A DNA stretch of 44,521 nt, taken from positions 1-44,521 of the IMG/VR virus record IMGVR_UViG_3300021356_000039; one strand, given 5' to 3'. Numbering within the stretch: position 1 is the stretch's first letter; the number at the start of each line of letters is the position of its first letter. Below are positions 28,101 to 36,364 of this stretch, piece after piece. The stretch comes from a virus. A program made the translations under genes and the position numbers. Below the pieces are notes generated by a model. It ran no database searches. It worked only from the letters and a program-made list of their open reading frames with translations, and was not told the origin of the DNA.

Positions 28101-31100
28101 TTGTCAACCTGGAAGAGATCTCCTCCTGTAATAGATGTGATGCCAGTCAAGAACAAATCATCAGAACTTGAAAGCATTTCCTGAGCAAGAGCGAATGTAA
28201 CTGCTGTAGAAACAATAGGAGATTGGACGTAGTTATCAATCGCAATTAAACATCTAGCATTTGGATTAGTTGCGGTAAACTTATGAGAGTTACCAATACC
28301 AACTCCATCAATATCAAAGTATTCAGGAACGAATTTAAGTGCCTTTTCTGCAGTATCGGTAAGTCTGATGTTGTTAGAATCAACGTTGATCGCATATACT
28401 GTAGAAGGTAGTTTGTCAGTAACACCGACACCACTTACATTTGTTGAAGCAATACTGATATTTTCTGTTGTGCCAGAACCTACTGTTGAATAAGAGAGTT
28501 TTTCGCCAGTCACAAAGAAGTGGTTTGGAATAAAGATTGCGTCTTCAACTGCAGAAGTGGCGGCCGCCCCAACAATAACAGCATCCTCTGCGTCAATATA
28601 TCTTTCAAATACATTGTATCCTTGATATGTTAAACCGAACGATCTCTTAACATCAGAACTCGTTGCAGAATATGTACCAAACTGACTGTTGATGAAAGTA
28701 TTCGTAAAGTCAAGTGTTTGATTGTCAGCTACTGGATTTTGATTCCTCAGGAAGTTATAATAACAACTGACTGTCACATTGATATTTTCATTTGGCGTAA
28801 ATACCAAATCAACATTACTTCCATTAACCTCTGTGCCAAATGTTCCAAGACCTGATTTTGGTGCTGCGTCACTTGTCAAGATGGCATATTCATTATTGAA
28901 TGTTTCATCGTCAAAGTCTGGACCTCTGTCTAAAACAATAACTTCGGAAACCTGGTGATGGTTATTGTCTGGATCAGATATTTGAACAATATAGTATGCA
29001 CTGTTAAAATCATCATTAGTGTATGAAGCAATTGTATTTGTAGTTGGACTTGAACTTGATGCAATTGAAACAGGAGATACTGCTCCAAGTGTTGCCCGAG
29101 TGAGACCTAATGATCCAGCACCAGATCCTTCCGAAGAAATTGCAACCGCGATTGTATTAACAGTTGACGCTACAGAAACATTTGGAATGAAGTCTACTTT
29201 CAGAGTAGATCCGTCAATATATGGATGATATGTTCCAAAACCAGAAGTTCCAGAATAATTAAAGTCTCCACCACCCGCACTACAAATTTGACCATATTCA
29301 AGTAAGTCGGCAGTGGTTCCATCATGAATTACAGTTAATTCTTCAAACTCATGATCACCATCAGCAGTGGATATTTCTAGCAAGATCTTTGCTGCTTGAT
29401 ATGTTGTTCCAATACTAACAATCGTAGTTGTAGTTCCAACATCAACAGTTTCACTAGTAGAGAATAGATTTACTGAACCACCAAAGTGCGTATTGCCGAT
29501 AGAAGTATCAACATCGCGGAATGCATATTGAAGTATGTAAACATTATAGTTGTTGTTTTCATACTTAGTTGGGAAGAAGCGGAGATTTCCTATTACCCCT
29601 GATGCTGAGACATCAAAATATCCAAGGTTAGTGTCTACAGTATCAATATCTCCATATTGAGTGATATAGGTAACATCATTATCATCAGTCAAGACATTTA
29701 CAAAACCAACTTGCTTTTCGCCAACATATTGGGCATCTTGAATATAAACAAGGAACTTGTTAGCCTTTACTTGAGTTATATCCCAACTTGCAACTTCACC
29801 ATATCGTGTTGGTCTTGGGTTACTATTAAACTCATCGGCAACATTGTCTACGTTCAGAACTCTGTTACCAGTAGATTGTTCATAGTCTGTTAGAATTTGA
29901 TTCTGGAAGAAGATTTTATCTGAGAATCCATCTTTATCATTTTCTGTTACATTGTCAAAATTATAGACACAATTCAGATCAATATTACCGATAAAGTCAA
30001 CAATTTTAGTAAAGTATGTTGTTGTGCCAAGACCAACAACTGCACCACCAAAATCATCAGATGTTTCTATGACAAGGTTGGAGAATCTCTTAAATCCAGA
30101 TGCATGGTTGAGAGAACCCACAAGTTCATCCCATTCATCCATATCAATTCTAGATTTGAGTGCATATGAGAAGTTTTGATAGTAGTCACTATCCTGAATA
30201 ACCTGTTGGGGGTTGTTCAGGAATCCACTAACATCATCCCATCCATTTTCGAATCTTGAAGTTGCTTCAATATCATAAGATGCGTCAAATTTCGTTGTAG
30301 AAACAACAGATCCTCTAGATCCAGAAGATTGACCCTCTACGATGTCATTTTTAGTAAATTCTTTGCTTGTTCTTACTTTCAGATAACCATTTGCACCATC
30401 CCATGTTTCAACAACACCAGAAACATCAGTATCTGTGAGATTCTTCAAATCTTCACCATCAATGAATCCTGATGATGTTAGTGAAACGTCAAATGTTGGG
30501 AAGTGTTTTTTAGGAATGATTCTTCCTGCTGACTTACTAAGATTAGCAGTTCCTGGAGTTGCACCATCAGCAATAATGCCGTCAAGGCTATATGCCATGG
30601 TTCCAATACCGCCAAGATTTGCATCAACTGCAGTGACAGTAAACAACTTGTATCCATAATCTTTGCTATTGAAGCCATCTCCACTTGGAACAAATACAGT
30701 TTGACCAGCAACAGTAGATGCAATGCCAACACTGACATTTTCTACCATAACTTCATCACCAACTTCAAATGGGAATGAATTTGCAGTTGTAAAACCAGTA
30801 TTCAGAGTGACATAAACTTCTTTAGTTGATGAATCATATACGATTTCATCAATACCAACACCATTTGTATTTTTAGTTGGCAATAATGTTGGTTGTACTG
30901 GATTTATTCCGAAAGTATTTCTAACAATAGTCAGTTGGTTTGTTCCGAAGATAAATTCAAGATCAACTTCAGTTTTTTCCTCTCCAGTTACACCATCAAA
31001 GAGAAGTACTTTTGGTGCAACAGAACCATATCCGAATCCATAAGAAGTAATTCCCACAGACTCCAAGATAGCAAATTTATCAATCTTGAGAATTTCTGGC

Positions 31101-34100
31101 AACTTAGCTTTTGGTCTCAGAGTTTGATCATATGGATAATCAAATCCAATATTTTTAAGTCTAGTTTTCTTAATTACACCAATTGTGTCGCTAGAAACTT
31201 CAAATGCTGCTTGTGAACCAATTCCACTTACAACTCCAGTAACAGCAGGGAGTTTTGAGTAATTTGCTCCACTATTAACTGTTCTAAGTGCAGCGATAGA
31301 ACCAATGCCTGCAGTAGAAGAAGTGTTATAGTTCAGTAAAGCATTTGTAGAAGTATATGAACTACTTTCTGGAATTGATGGGATAAAATATATAAATTCC
31401 GTTGGAGACGAAACAGTTACATCATATTTTCCAGAATATAAACTGTCACCAACAATCAATTGATTATAATTTACAACTTCTTTGTCAGAAATAATTTCCG
31501 ACTTACTAGATGGAATAGCAGTGTTATCAACTGGGACTAATTGATAATACAGAAGACTTGGAGTTTCTTCTCTGACTGTTAACGTAACCTTTCCATCTGT
31601 TCCAACTACTCCTGTTGAAGATACGTCAAAGTTTTCAGTGTTTCTTGGTTTATGATATTCATGGGTTAAAATATCGTCACCGTATAATACAAATTTAAAT
31701 GCAGGATAATTGATAGAATTTGCAGTGAATGTCAAAGATGAATCAGAAAGATCAAATTCTACAGATTGATTCTTATATATTTTAATTGGTGGATTTATAG
31801 GAGAGAATGTTGAATCCTGAGATTCGGTGATGTTTACAGATAATGGAACAATAGCAATTGAACCATTATAAGTTTCTGAAAGTTTTATAGTATCTTTATC
31901 ACTAACGATAACATAGTAAATTTTTTCATTGGTCAATCCACCGGCAGGGGTTGATGCAGAGTAAATTATTGGTTGACCAGAGGTATATCCATGATCCGCA
32001 ATAGTAATTTCATCGGTTATCGTGGAAATTCCTGATGCAAGAACATCCTTTTTGCCAATTACCAATCTCCTATTGTAATCATTATATGAAACAGAAATAG
32101 TGCTTGCTGCAGAAGGTTTAACGTCAATAAAAACTTCATCATTTGGAAGCAATCCATGAGTAGATGCTGTTGAGACAGTTACTATATTCTTAGCAGAAGT
32201 TACTGTGACTACATTTGGATAGATGGTTGTAAGACTGTGGTTGATTCCAGTACCAACGCCAGTAAAGAACACTGTACTCTGAGTTGCTGTTGTTGCTCCA
32301 ACTCCGATAAAAGTTCCAGTAGATCCAAGACCAACTTTTACTGTACTGATACCAATTAAGTCATCTGAGATTCTTGCAGCGAATACTCTCTGACCGTCAG
32401 CAAAGGTGGTTGCAACTCCAACGTTATTTGGTTCATTGTAGATAATACCATCACCACCGTTGGTGCTGTAGATCAATTCATCGCCAGTTTTTAATCCATG
32501 TCCTGGGATATACAAACTCTTAGATGGAGCAAAGGTATTGGTAGAACCTGATCCAGGATTTGTAAATGTAATTGTTGTTCCTATACCAACTGAAGTTCCA
32601 CGAGCAACTGTATCCGCAGGATTGAAGTAAAGTTGTCTATTGCGTTGGAAATCGAAGGAAGTCTTAAATCCAATTTTTGCAGAGAACTTTCTTGGATCTT
32701 CATAGGCAAAGGATGCTGCTGTGTGTGCAGAACCTGTAGTTCCTTCAACTTCTCTCAAAACTCTAACTCTGTTAGATACTTTATCTACATTCAGAATTTT
32801 TACTTTCTCATCACCAATCACGAAAATATCATTTTCATCAATAATATCAAAATTGGATGTATAAATTGGGAAATAAGTTACAATACCAGTTGTGCTAGAA
32901 GTTTCAATACCAGATCTGAGAGCAAAACTGACTGTAGAAATTCCTGCTCTATATTGACCAGAAAGATTAACTCTTGATGTGCTTACTCCACTGATAGCAA
33001 TCAATTCTGCATTCTTGTAACCATGTGGGGAATCCGCATATAATTTATATTCTCCAGGGTTTCCTGTAGGAATGACTTCTACAGAATTGGTAGAAGTTGT
33101 TGCACAACTTATTTGCGAAACTACTTTACCGCCAACTCTAGACACTCTGACATCAACACCATATCCACCAGATCCATTCTCATTAAAAATCAGAGAATCA
33201 TTGACTCTGTAATTCTGTCCTCCAGTGAGAATACCCACATAATCGACTCCACCAGGTGAAGCGTAAGTTACTTCAGAAATCTGATTGTTTGTGAGTTTAT
33301 ATGGTCTTTCAATATAAGCATAGTTGGAAACGTCATCATCAAGATTGTAATACTTAGTATTTCTAATCCATCCATGTGTTTCAATGGTAAAATCATCATG
33401 ATTAGTTGATTTTAGATAATTTAAATTATCTGGAGTAGAATGTAAAGACTCTCCAATTAAGTATGGGAATTGTGGTTCTTTAAATTTGGCAAAAAGACCT
33501 TGAGCAGCTATAGTTTCAGATAGAGTTGCAAAGTAAGCATAAGTTCCATTTGGATATTCTGGAGTTACGCAATATCTTCCATTATTTTTATCCAGAACTG
33601 TTTCATCTGCAGAAGCAACATAAGTATAATCTTCAACAAAGAATCCAGCTGGAAAAATTGAAAGTGGCGGTCTATTTGATTTTATTGATAATTCATATCC
33701 AGATTTCAATTGAGCAACACTGCCACCTGACTTTTTGTTGTAACCAAATGGCCCATAGATTGGATTTCCATCGTAGGCCCAACCAATTATTGCAGAATGG
33801 TTTACTGACGTTACTTTTTCTACGCCATTTTCTAGTGTAAGATCTGGATTGTTATATTGAAGTATCCCATCAGAAGTAGATGTGTATAATTTTTGTCTTA
33901 AGTCCCTAGGTGCATAAAGATATGCATATTGAATTCCAAACTCTTCATTGAGTGGTCTGGTTAAGATGCCATCATCACTCTGTATAGTCGATAATTTCTT
34001 TTGATATTCATTAACATTCCATGTCTGAATTACTGGAGTTAATTTCGCGCCAGATCCAGGATATTCAACGCTGATAGTAGTTTTTCCTGCAACATAACCA

Positions 34101-36334
34101 TATCCCTTGTTTAGAACCTCTACACTGGTTATACGGTTTCCAGAAATTACTGGAGATAACACACATCCCTTGCCAGTGTCAGAAACTGCTTTCAGTTTAG
34201 GAGCAGCATTAATGTTAGATCCTCCATTTTGAACAATTACTTGTATAATTTGACCATTTGCATCAACGATTGCTTGGAACTGTGCCTCAGAACCAACCTC
34301 TATTGTTACATCTGGAATACGAATGTAATTAATTACTTCTGAAGAACCATATCCAACACCATTATCTTGCATATTCGCAGCAAGAATTTCTCCCCTAACA
34401 ATTGGGGTGAATGATGCTCTAAAATTGTCCGTAGAGATTGTTCCACCAACACCAATTTGTCCACCAACAGTTACTGTAATATCTGGGTAATTGAAATTAT
34501 GAATTCCAGTTTGAGTTGAGGTTAAATTGACATACTGAGCGTCATTAATGTTTTTCTCTACATTTCCAGAAGGTCCTATTTCAGCGAGTTGAATAGTATC
34601 CTTATCAATAGAAACTGCATAATATTCAGTTCCCGATGTCAATCCACCAATTTCAGTTTCGGTTGTAGAATATACGATCTTTTCTCCAGTGGAGTATCCA
34701 TGATCAGCAATTGTGAGTCTATTGAGGGATGTAGACACACCAGAAACTGTTGTCTTATTAGTTTCATATCCATCACCAGCATCCACTACATTAATGGCAC
34801 TGATAACTCTCTTTGGAGTCTCTGCAAGAATAGTATGTCTACCAATACCAAAACCTGTGATAGAAATTGGATTAATTTCTGCTACAGCATCATCATAAGT
34901 CTTGTGAAACTTGACACTTGTAGAATTTTGAACAGAAACGTAATATGATGCGCCTGTTGTAAGGCCAGCAACTCCTGCTCCACCATTAGATTGGTAAATT
35001 ACCTTATCATAATCTCTAAACTTGTGATATGTGCTAAATGAGATGGTATCAGCAGATGTATCCACTAAACCAAATCTTGCTTCAGAGTTGAAATCTACTT
35101 TATGTTCAATTAGTTTTGTATTTACCTCAGCAACAGCATTCTTGCCATTACCACCACTAATCGTTACGGTAGGGATATCAACATAATCAAAACCACCATC
35201 AATTAAATCAAATCGCGAAAAAGATCCTCTAATTCTTGGATTTGCTGTAGCACCAATTCCAGTAGAGTCTGAAATAACAATATTTGGTGGATTAATTATA
35301 TCGTAACCTTCACCAGACTTTTCTGCTATAATCTTTTCAATTTTATTGTAGTAAATGAAATCGAAAGACTTGTAGTTTTGGATTTCAACTCCATTTGCTA
35401 AAATACCGTTTTTAGATCCTGGGAGAGTTTTTGATTCTGGTGCTTCGTTAGATGCATTATGCCTAGGAATCTCTCTGAATATCTTTTGATTTTCTAAGTC
35501 CTTATCATTAAACTCATAACGAGTTATGGTGTTGTCAGTTACAGTAATTGGTTCTGTTGTGACATAAATTTCACTGAAAAGTTCGCTTCTACTCTTAGCT
35601 AACTTTAGTTCGGTTGTATCGGAAAGTCTTTTTACAAAATAAATTCCTTCTTCTGCAATCCCAGTTTGGGTCGTGGTTTCAGTTACAGTATTTCCATCAA
35701 TATCGGTGCTAGTGGTAGTTACTACTTGTGGTTTGTAATATACAACATCCCCAGTATAAAATCCATGATCTCCACTTGCTATGACTTTGAAAGTATCTGT
35801 AGTATCACTTCCTGTTGGTGGGAAAGTTCCACTGAATTGTATAAATTCCTTATCAATAAAAATGTCAGTTTCAGATCCAGGAAGTGATGATGAAGCTACA
35901 AGAATTTTGTCACTTTTCTTGTATACATTCTGTACATCAGAAACTAAATTACCAACATCATGATTTTTAAATTTACACTTGGTTAAATTTCTTTTTATTG
36001 TAAGTGACTCTACACTTGCACTTGCAATATCTCCTTGATCGCCAAATGTAACTTGTCTCTTTCCAGTTACAGAATAGATCTTAGATTGAACATTTAACCC
36101 ACCACTACCAGTGATGGTCAATCTATCTCCAATTTTAAATACATGGTCAGATTTAAAAGTTGCTCTATATCTGTAATTCGCAGAGTTGATCAGTTCAAGT
36201 TTTTCTACTTTATATGATGTTGCATAGTTAAAAATCCAGTGATCGGCAGCAACATCTTCTGCAACCGTCCCAAGAGTTTGTATCAGGATGGTATCATCCT
36301 TTTCGTAATATTTGCTGTTCAACTGCTGCGACAT
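25139..36334 (-). CDS. Giant (3731-residue) baseplate-region protein with YHYH-like domain
   Basis: An 11 kb gene between the gp7 and gp8 counterparts, so very likely a baseplate component. Around residues 845-935 is a YHYH-like domain (GWAYDGNPIYGPFGY, then FFVEDYTYV, NGRYCVTPEYPNGTYAYF). Several units follow the pattern (A/P)(D/G)HGxxTGexIxYST with a following GLTxGTxYYxV...DTIxLAE stretch (near residues 220, 560, 1330 and 1460). A degenerate cupredoxin-like segment lies at about 1510-1610. Many G-x-GY-x-x-P repeats occur, notably in the C-terminal third (GGSGYTSAPAVTIANP). The protein ends LKISDYG. No enzymatic motif is evident. Long beta-repeat proteins of this kind are typical of cyanophage baseplates; host contact or baseplate decoration is inference. 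Confidence 0.88.
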   Translation of the reverse strand: MSQQLNSKYYEKDDTILIQTLGTVAEDVAADHWIFNYATSYKVEKLELINSANYRYRATFKSDHVFKIGDRLTITGSGGLNVQSKIYSVTGKRQVTFGDQGDIASASVESLTIKRNLTKCKFKNHDVGNLVSDVQNVYKKSDKILVASSSLPGSETDIFIDKEFIQFSGTFPPTGSDTTDTFKVIASGDHGFYTGDVVYYKPQVVTTTSTDIDGNTVTETTTQTGIAEEGIYFVKRLSDTTELKLAKSRSELFSEIYVTTEPITVTDNTITRYEFNDKDLENQKIFREIPRHNASNEAPESKTLPGSKNGILANGVEIQNYKSFDFIYYNKIEKIIAEKSGEGYDIINPPNIVISDSTGIGATANPRIRGSFSRFDLIDGGFDYVDIPTVTISGGNGKNAVAEVNTKLIEHKVDFNSEARFGLVDTSADTISFSTYHKFRDYDKVIYQSNGGAGVAGLTTGASYYVSVQNSTSVKFHKTYDDAVAEINPISITGFGIGRHTILAETPKRVISAINVVDAGDGYETNKTTVSGVSTSLNRLTIADHGYSTGEKIVYSTTETEIGGLTSGTEYYAVSIDKDTIQLAEIGPSGNVEKNINDAQYVNLTSTQTGIHNFNYPDITVTVGGQIGVGGTISTDNFRASFTPIVRGEILAANMQDNGVGYGSSEVINYIRIPDVTIEVGSEAQFQAIVDANGQIIQVIVQNGGSNINAAPKLKAVSDTGKGCVLSPVISGNRITSVEVLNKGYGYVAGKTTISVEYPGSGAKLTPVIQTWNVNEYQKKLSTIQSDDGILTRPLNEEFGIQYAYLYAPRDLRQKLYTSTSDGILQYNNPDLTLENGVEKVTSVNHSAIIGWAYDGNPIYGPFGYNKKSGGSVAQLKSGYELSIKSNRPPLSIFPAGFFVEDYTYVASADETVLDKNNGRYCVTPEYPNGTYAYFATLSETIAAQGLFAKFKEPQFPYLIGESLHSTPDNLNYLKSTNHDDFTIETHGWIRNTKYYNLDDDVSNYAYIERPYKLTNNQISEVTYASPGGVDYVGILTGGQNYRVNDSLIFNENGSGGYGVDVRVSRVGGKVVSQISCATTSTNSVEVIPTGNPGEYKLYADSPHGYKNAELIAISGVSTSRVNLSGQYRAGISTVSFALRSGIETSSTTGIVTYFPIYTSNFDIIDENDIFVIGDEKVKILNVDKVSNRVRVLREVEGTTGSAHTAASFAYEDPRKFSAKIGFKTSFDFQRNRQLYFNPADTVARGTSVGIGTTITFTNPGSGSTNTFAPSKSLYIPGHGLKTGDELIYSTNGGDGIIYNEPNNVGVATTFADGQRVFAARISDDLIGISTVKVGLGSTGTFIGVGATTATQSTVFFTGVGTGINHSLTTIYPNVVTVTSAKNIVTVSTASTHGLLPNDEVFIDVKPSAASTISVSYNDYNRRLVIGKKDVLASGISTITDEITIADHGYTSGQPIIYSASTPAGGLTNEKIYYVIVSDKDTIKLSETYNGSIAIVPLSVNITESQDSTFSPINPPIKIYKNQSVEFDLSDSSLTFTANSINYPAFKFVLYGDDILTHEYHKPRNTENFDVSSTGVVGTDGKVTLTVREETPSLLYYQLVPVDNTAIPSSKSEIISDKEVVNYNQLIVGDSLYSGKYDVTVSSPTEFIYFIPSIPESSSYTSTNALLNYNTSSTAGIGSIAALRTVNSGANYSKLPAVTGVVSGIGSQAAFEVSSDTIGVIKKTRLKNIGFDYPYDQTLRPKAKLPEILKIDKFAILESVGITSYGFGYGSVAPKVLLFDGVTGEEKTEVDLEFIFGTNQLTIVRNTFGINPVQPTLLPTKNTNGVGIDEIVYDSSTKEVYVTLNTGFTTANSFPFEVGDEVMVENVSVGIASTVAGQTVFVPSGDGFNSKDYGYKLFTVTAVDANLGGIGTMAYSLDGIIADGATPGTANLSKSAGRIIPKKHFPTFDVSLTSSGFIDGEDLKNLTDTDVSGVVETWDGANGYLKVRTSKEFTKNDIVEGQSSGSRGSVVSTTKFDASYDIEATSRFENGWDDVSGFLNNPQQVIQDSDYYQNFSYALKSRIDMDEWDELVGSLNHASGFKRFSNLVIETSDDFGGAVVGLGTTTYFTKIVDFIGNIDLNCVYNFDNVTENDKDGFSDKIFFQNQILTDYEQSTGNRVLNVDNVADEFNSNPRPTRYGEVASWDITQVKANKFLVYIQDAQYVGEKQVGFVNVLTDDNDVTYITQYGDIDTVDTNLGYFDVSASGVIGNLRFFPTKYENNNYNVYILQYAFRDVDTSIGNTHFGGSVNLFSTSETVDVGTTTTIVSIGTTYQAAKILLEISTADGDHEFEELTVIHDGTTADLLEYGQICSAGGGDFNYSGTSGFGTYHPYIDGSTLKVDFIPNVSVASTVNTIAVAISSEGSGAGSLGLTRATLGAVSPVSIASSSSPTTNTIASYTNDDFNSAYYIVQISDPDNNHHQVSEVIVLDRGPDFDDETFNNEYAILTSDAAPKSGLGTFGTEVNGSNVDLVFTPNENINVTVSCYYNFLRNQNPVADNQTLDFTNTFINSQFGTYSATSSDVKRSFGLTYQGYNVFERYIDAEDAVIVGAAATSAVEDAIFIPNHFFVTGEKLSYSTVGSGTTENISIASTNVSGVGVTDKLPSTVYAINVDSNNIRLTDTAEKALKFVPEYFDIDGVGIGNSHKFTATNPNARCLIAIDNYVQSPIVSTAVTFALAQEMLSSSDDLFLTGITSITGGDLFQVDNEIMKVKSVGVGSTNAVRVQREELGTLRVTHSLGTIATKIEGNYNITNNTLNFVDAPYGNNPLSTTTASPDERDWTGITTSSTFQARVFLKNGTQGATVDTYSNNYVFDDVSDQFTGTADTFALKVDGVDKTGFENDNAILLLNDLIQTPGLTENFTLAEQSGITSAVFVSDGQVPTYDINTVNLPVGGVIVSVGDSSGSGYQPRMLAGGTATVSAAGTVSSISIGNTGSGYRAAQVYDIQTSVATTVAAGSTVMTINNENSVFKFLEFNAGAASSIGVGTFNFGRPTPIISVGTTSVNIGIGSTSSQEIPAGTSVFVRIFNPSVGIVRVGVASSSVGIKTETHIGVATISAGHLLETVHITNVGSGYTSTLLPEVIIEEPLPYTNIPLIYQTDGLEEASTGIGTQAKVDFTVGFDSDVTDFSISNTGFGYQPGQTLTVPVGGPTGIPTDPTVGGDFERFSIEIEKVFTDKFSSWTVGQLQTIDDISGEFDGVTREFQIKIGGNITSIIAAKGSPITIQDVLIVVYNGVLQIPGEGYQFAGGSTIVFPEAPIASDSCSIIFYKGNGTTDVQSIDIIETVKEGDTLQIVNDNSRGQSIFFKEDPRLVYKIDSTDTVTTNAYYGPGNTQDIALERPVIWCRQTEDIIVNGKKVAKDRPQYKANIFPTSSVIQTVGVGSTTIYVENVRPLFDQQNENDNSLAFQKDLFLVSQDAKVGASATAVVGSAGTITSISITDGGSGYTSAPAVTIANPVSLGSTHRQTATASITAGVVTSITLGTAKTSYSQSNPPVVLIEPPTPQVERITSGINFEGDFGNIVGVTTTTVGVATGLVFQVFLPMDSPFRDTTLVGTAKTVSSIQAGDFFVVSGSNIGLGVTSLKPGGAVAVGVGTSCIDNVYEAISVAAANREVAGVGQTTVVNVTVSVLSYNGYDFNTLGVNTYFGNYSYGKIETDARTATSSFNSYLDNGITGLSTSSQVIRRLPLKISDYG

Positions 36335-36356
36335 ATCTGCCTAGAGACTTTTTTAC

Positions 36357-36364
36357 TTATTTAG
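36357..36364 (-). promoter_or_regulatory. Weak late-promoter-like site before the giant baseplate gene
   Basis: The minus strand reads CTAAATAAGTAAAAAAG just after the gp7 stop codon, in the 26 bp gap before the giant gene. The core is TAAATA where the other sites have ATAAATA, but the A-rich extension is the same as upstream of gp8. Confidence 0.4.
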
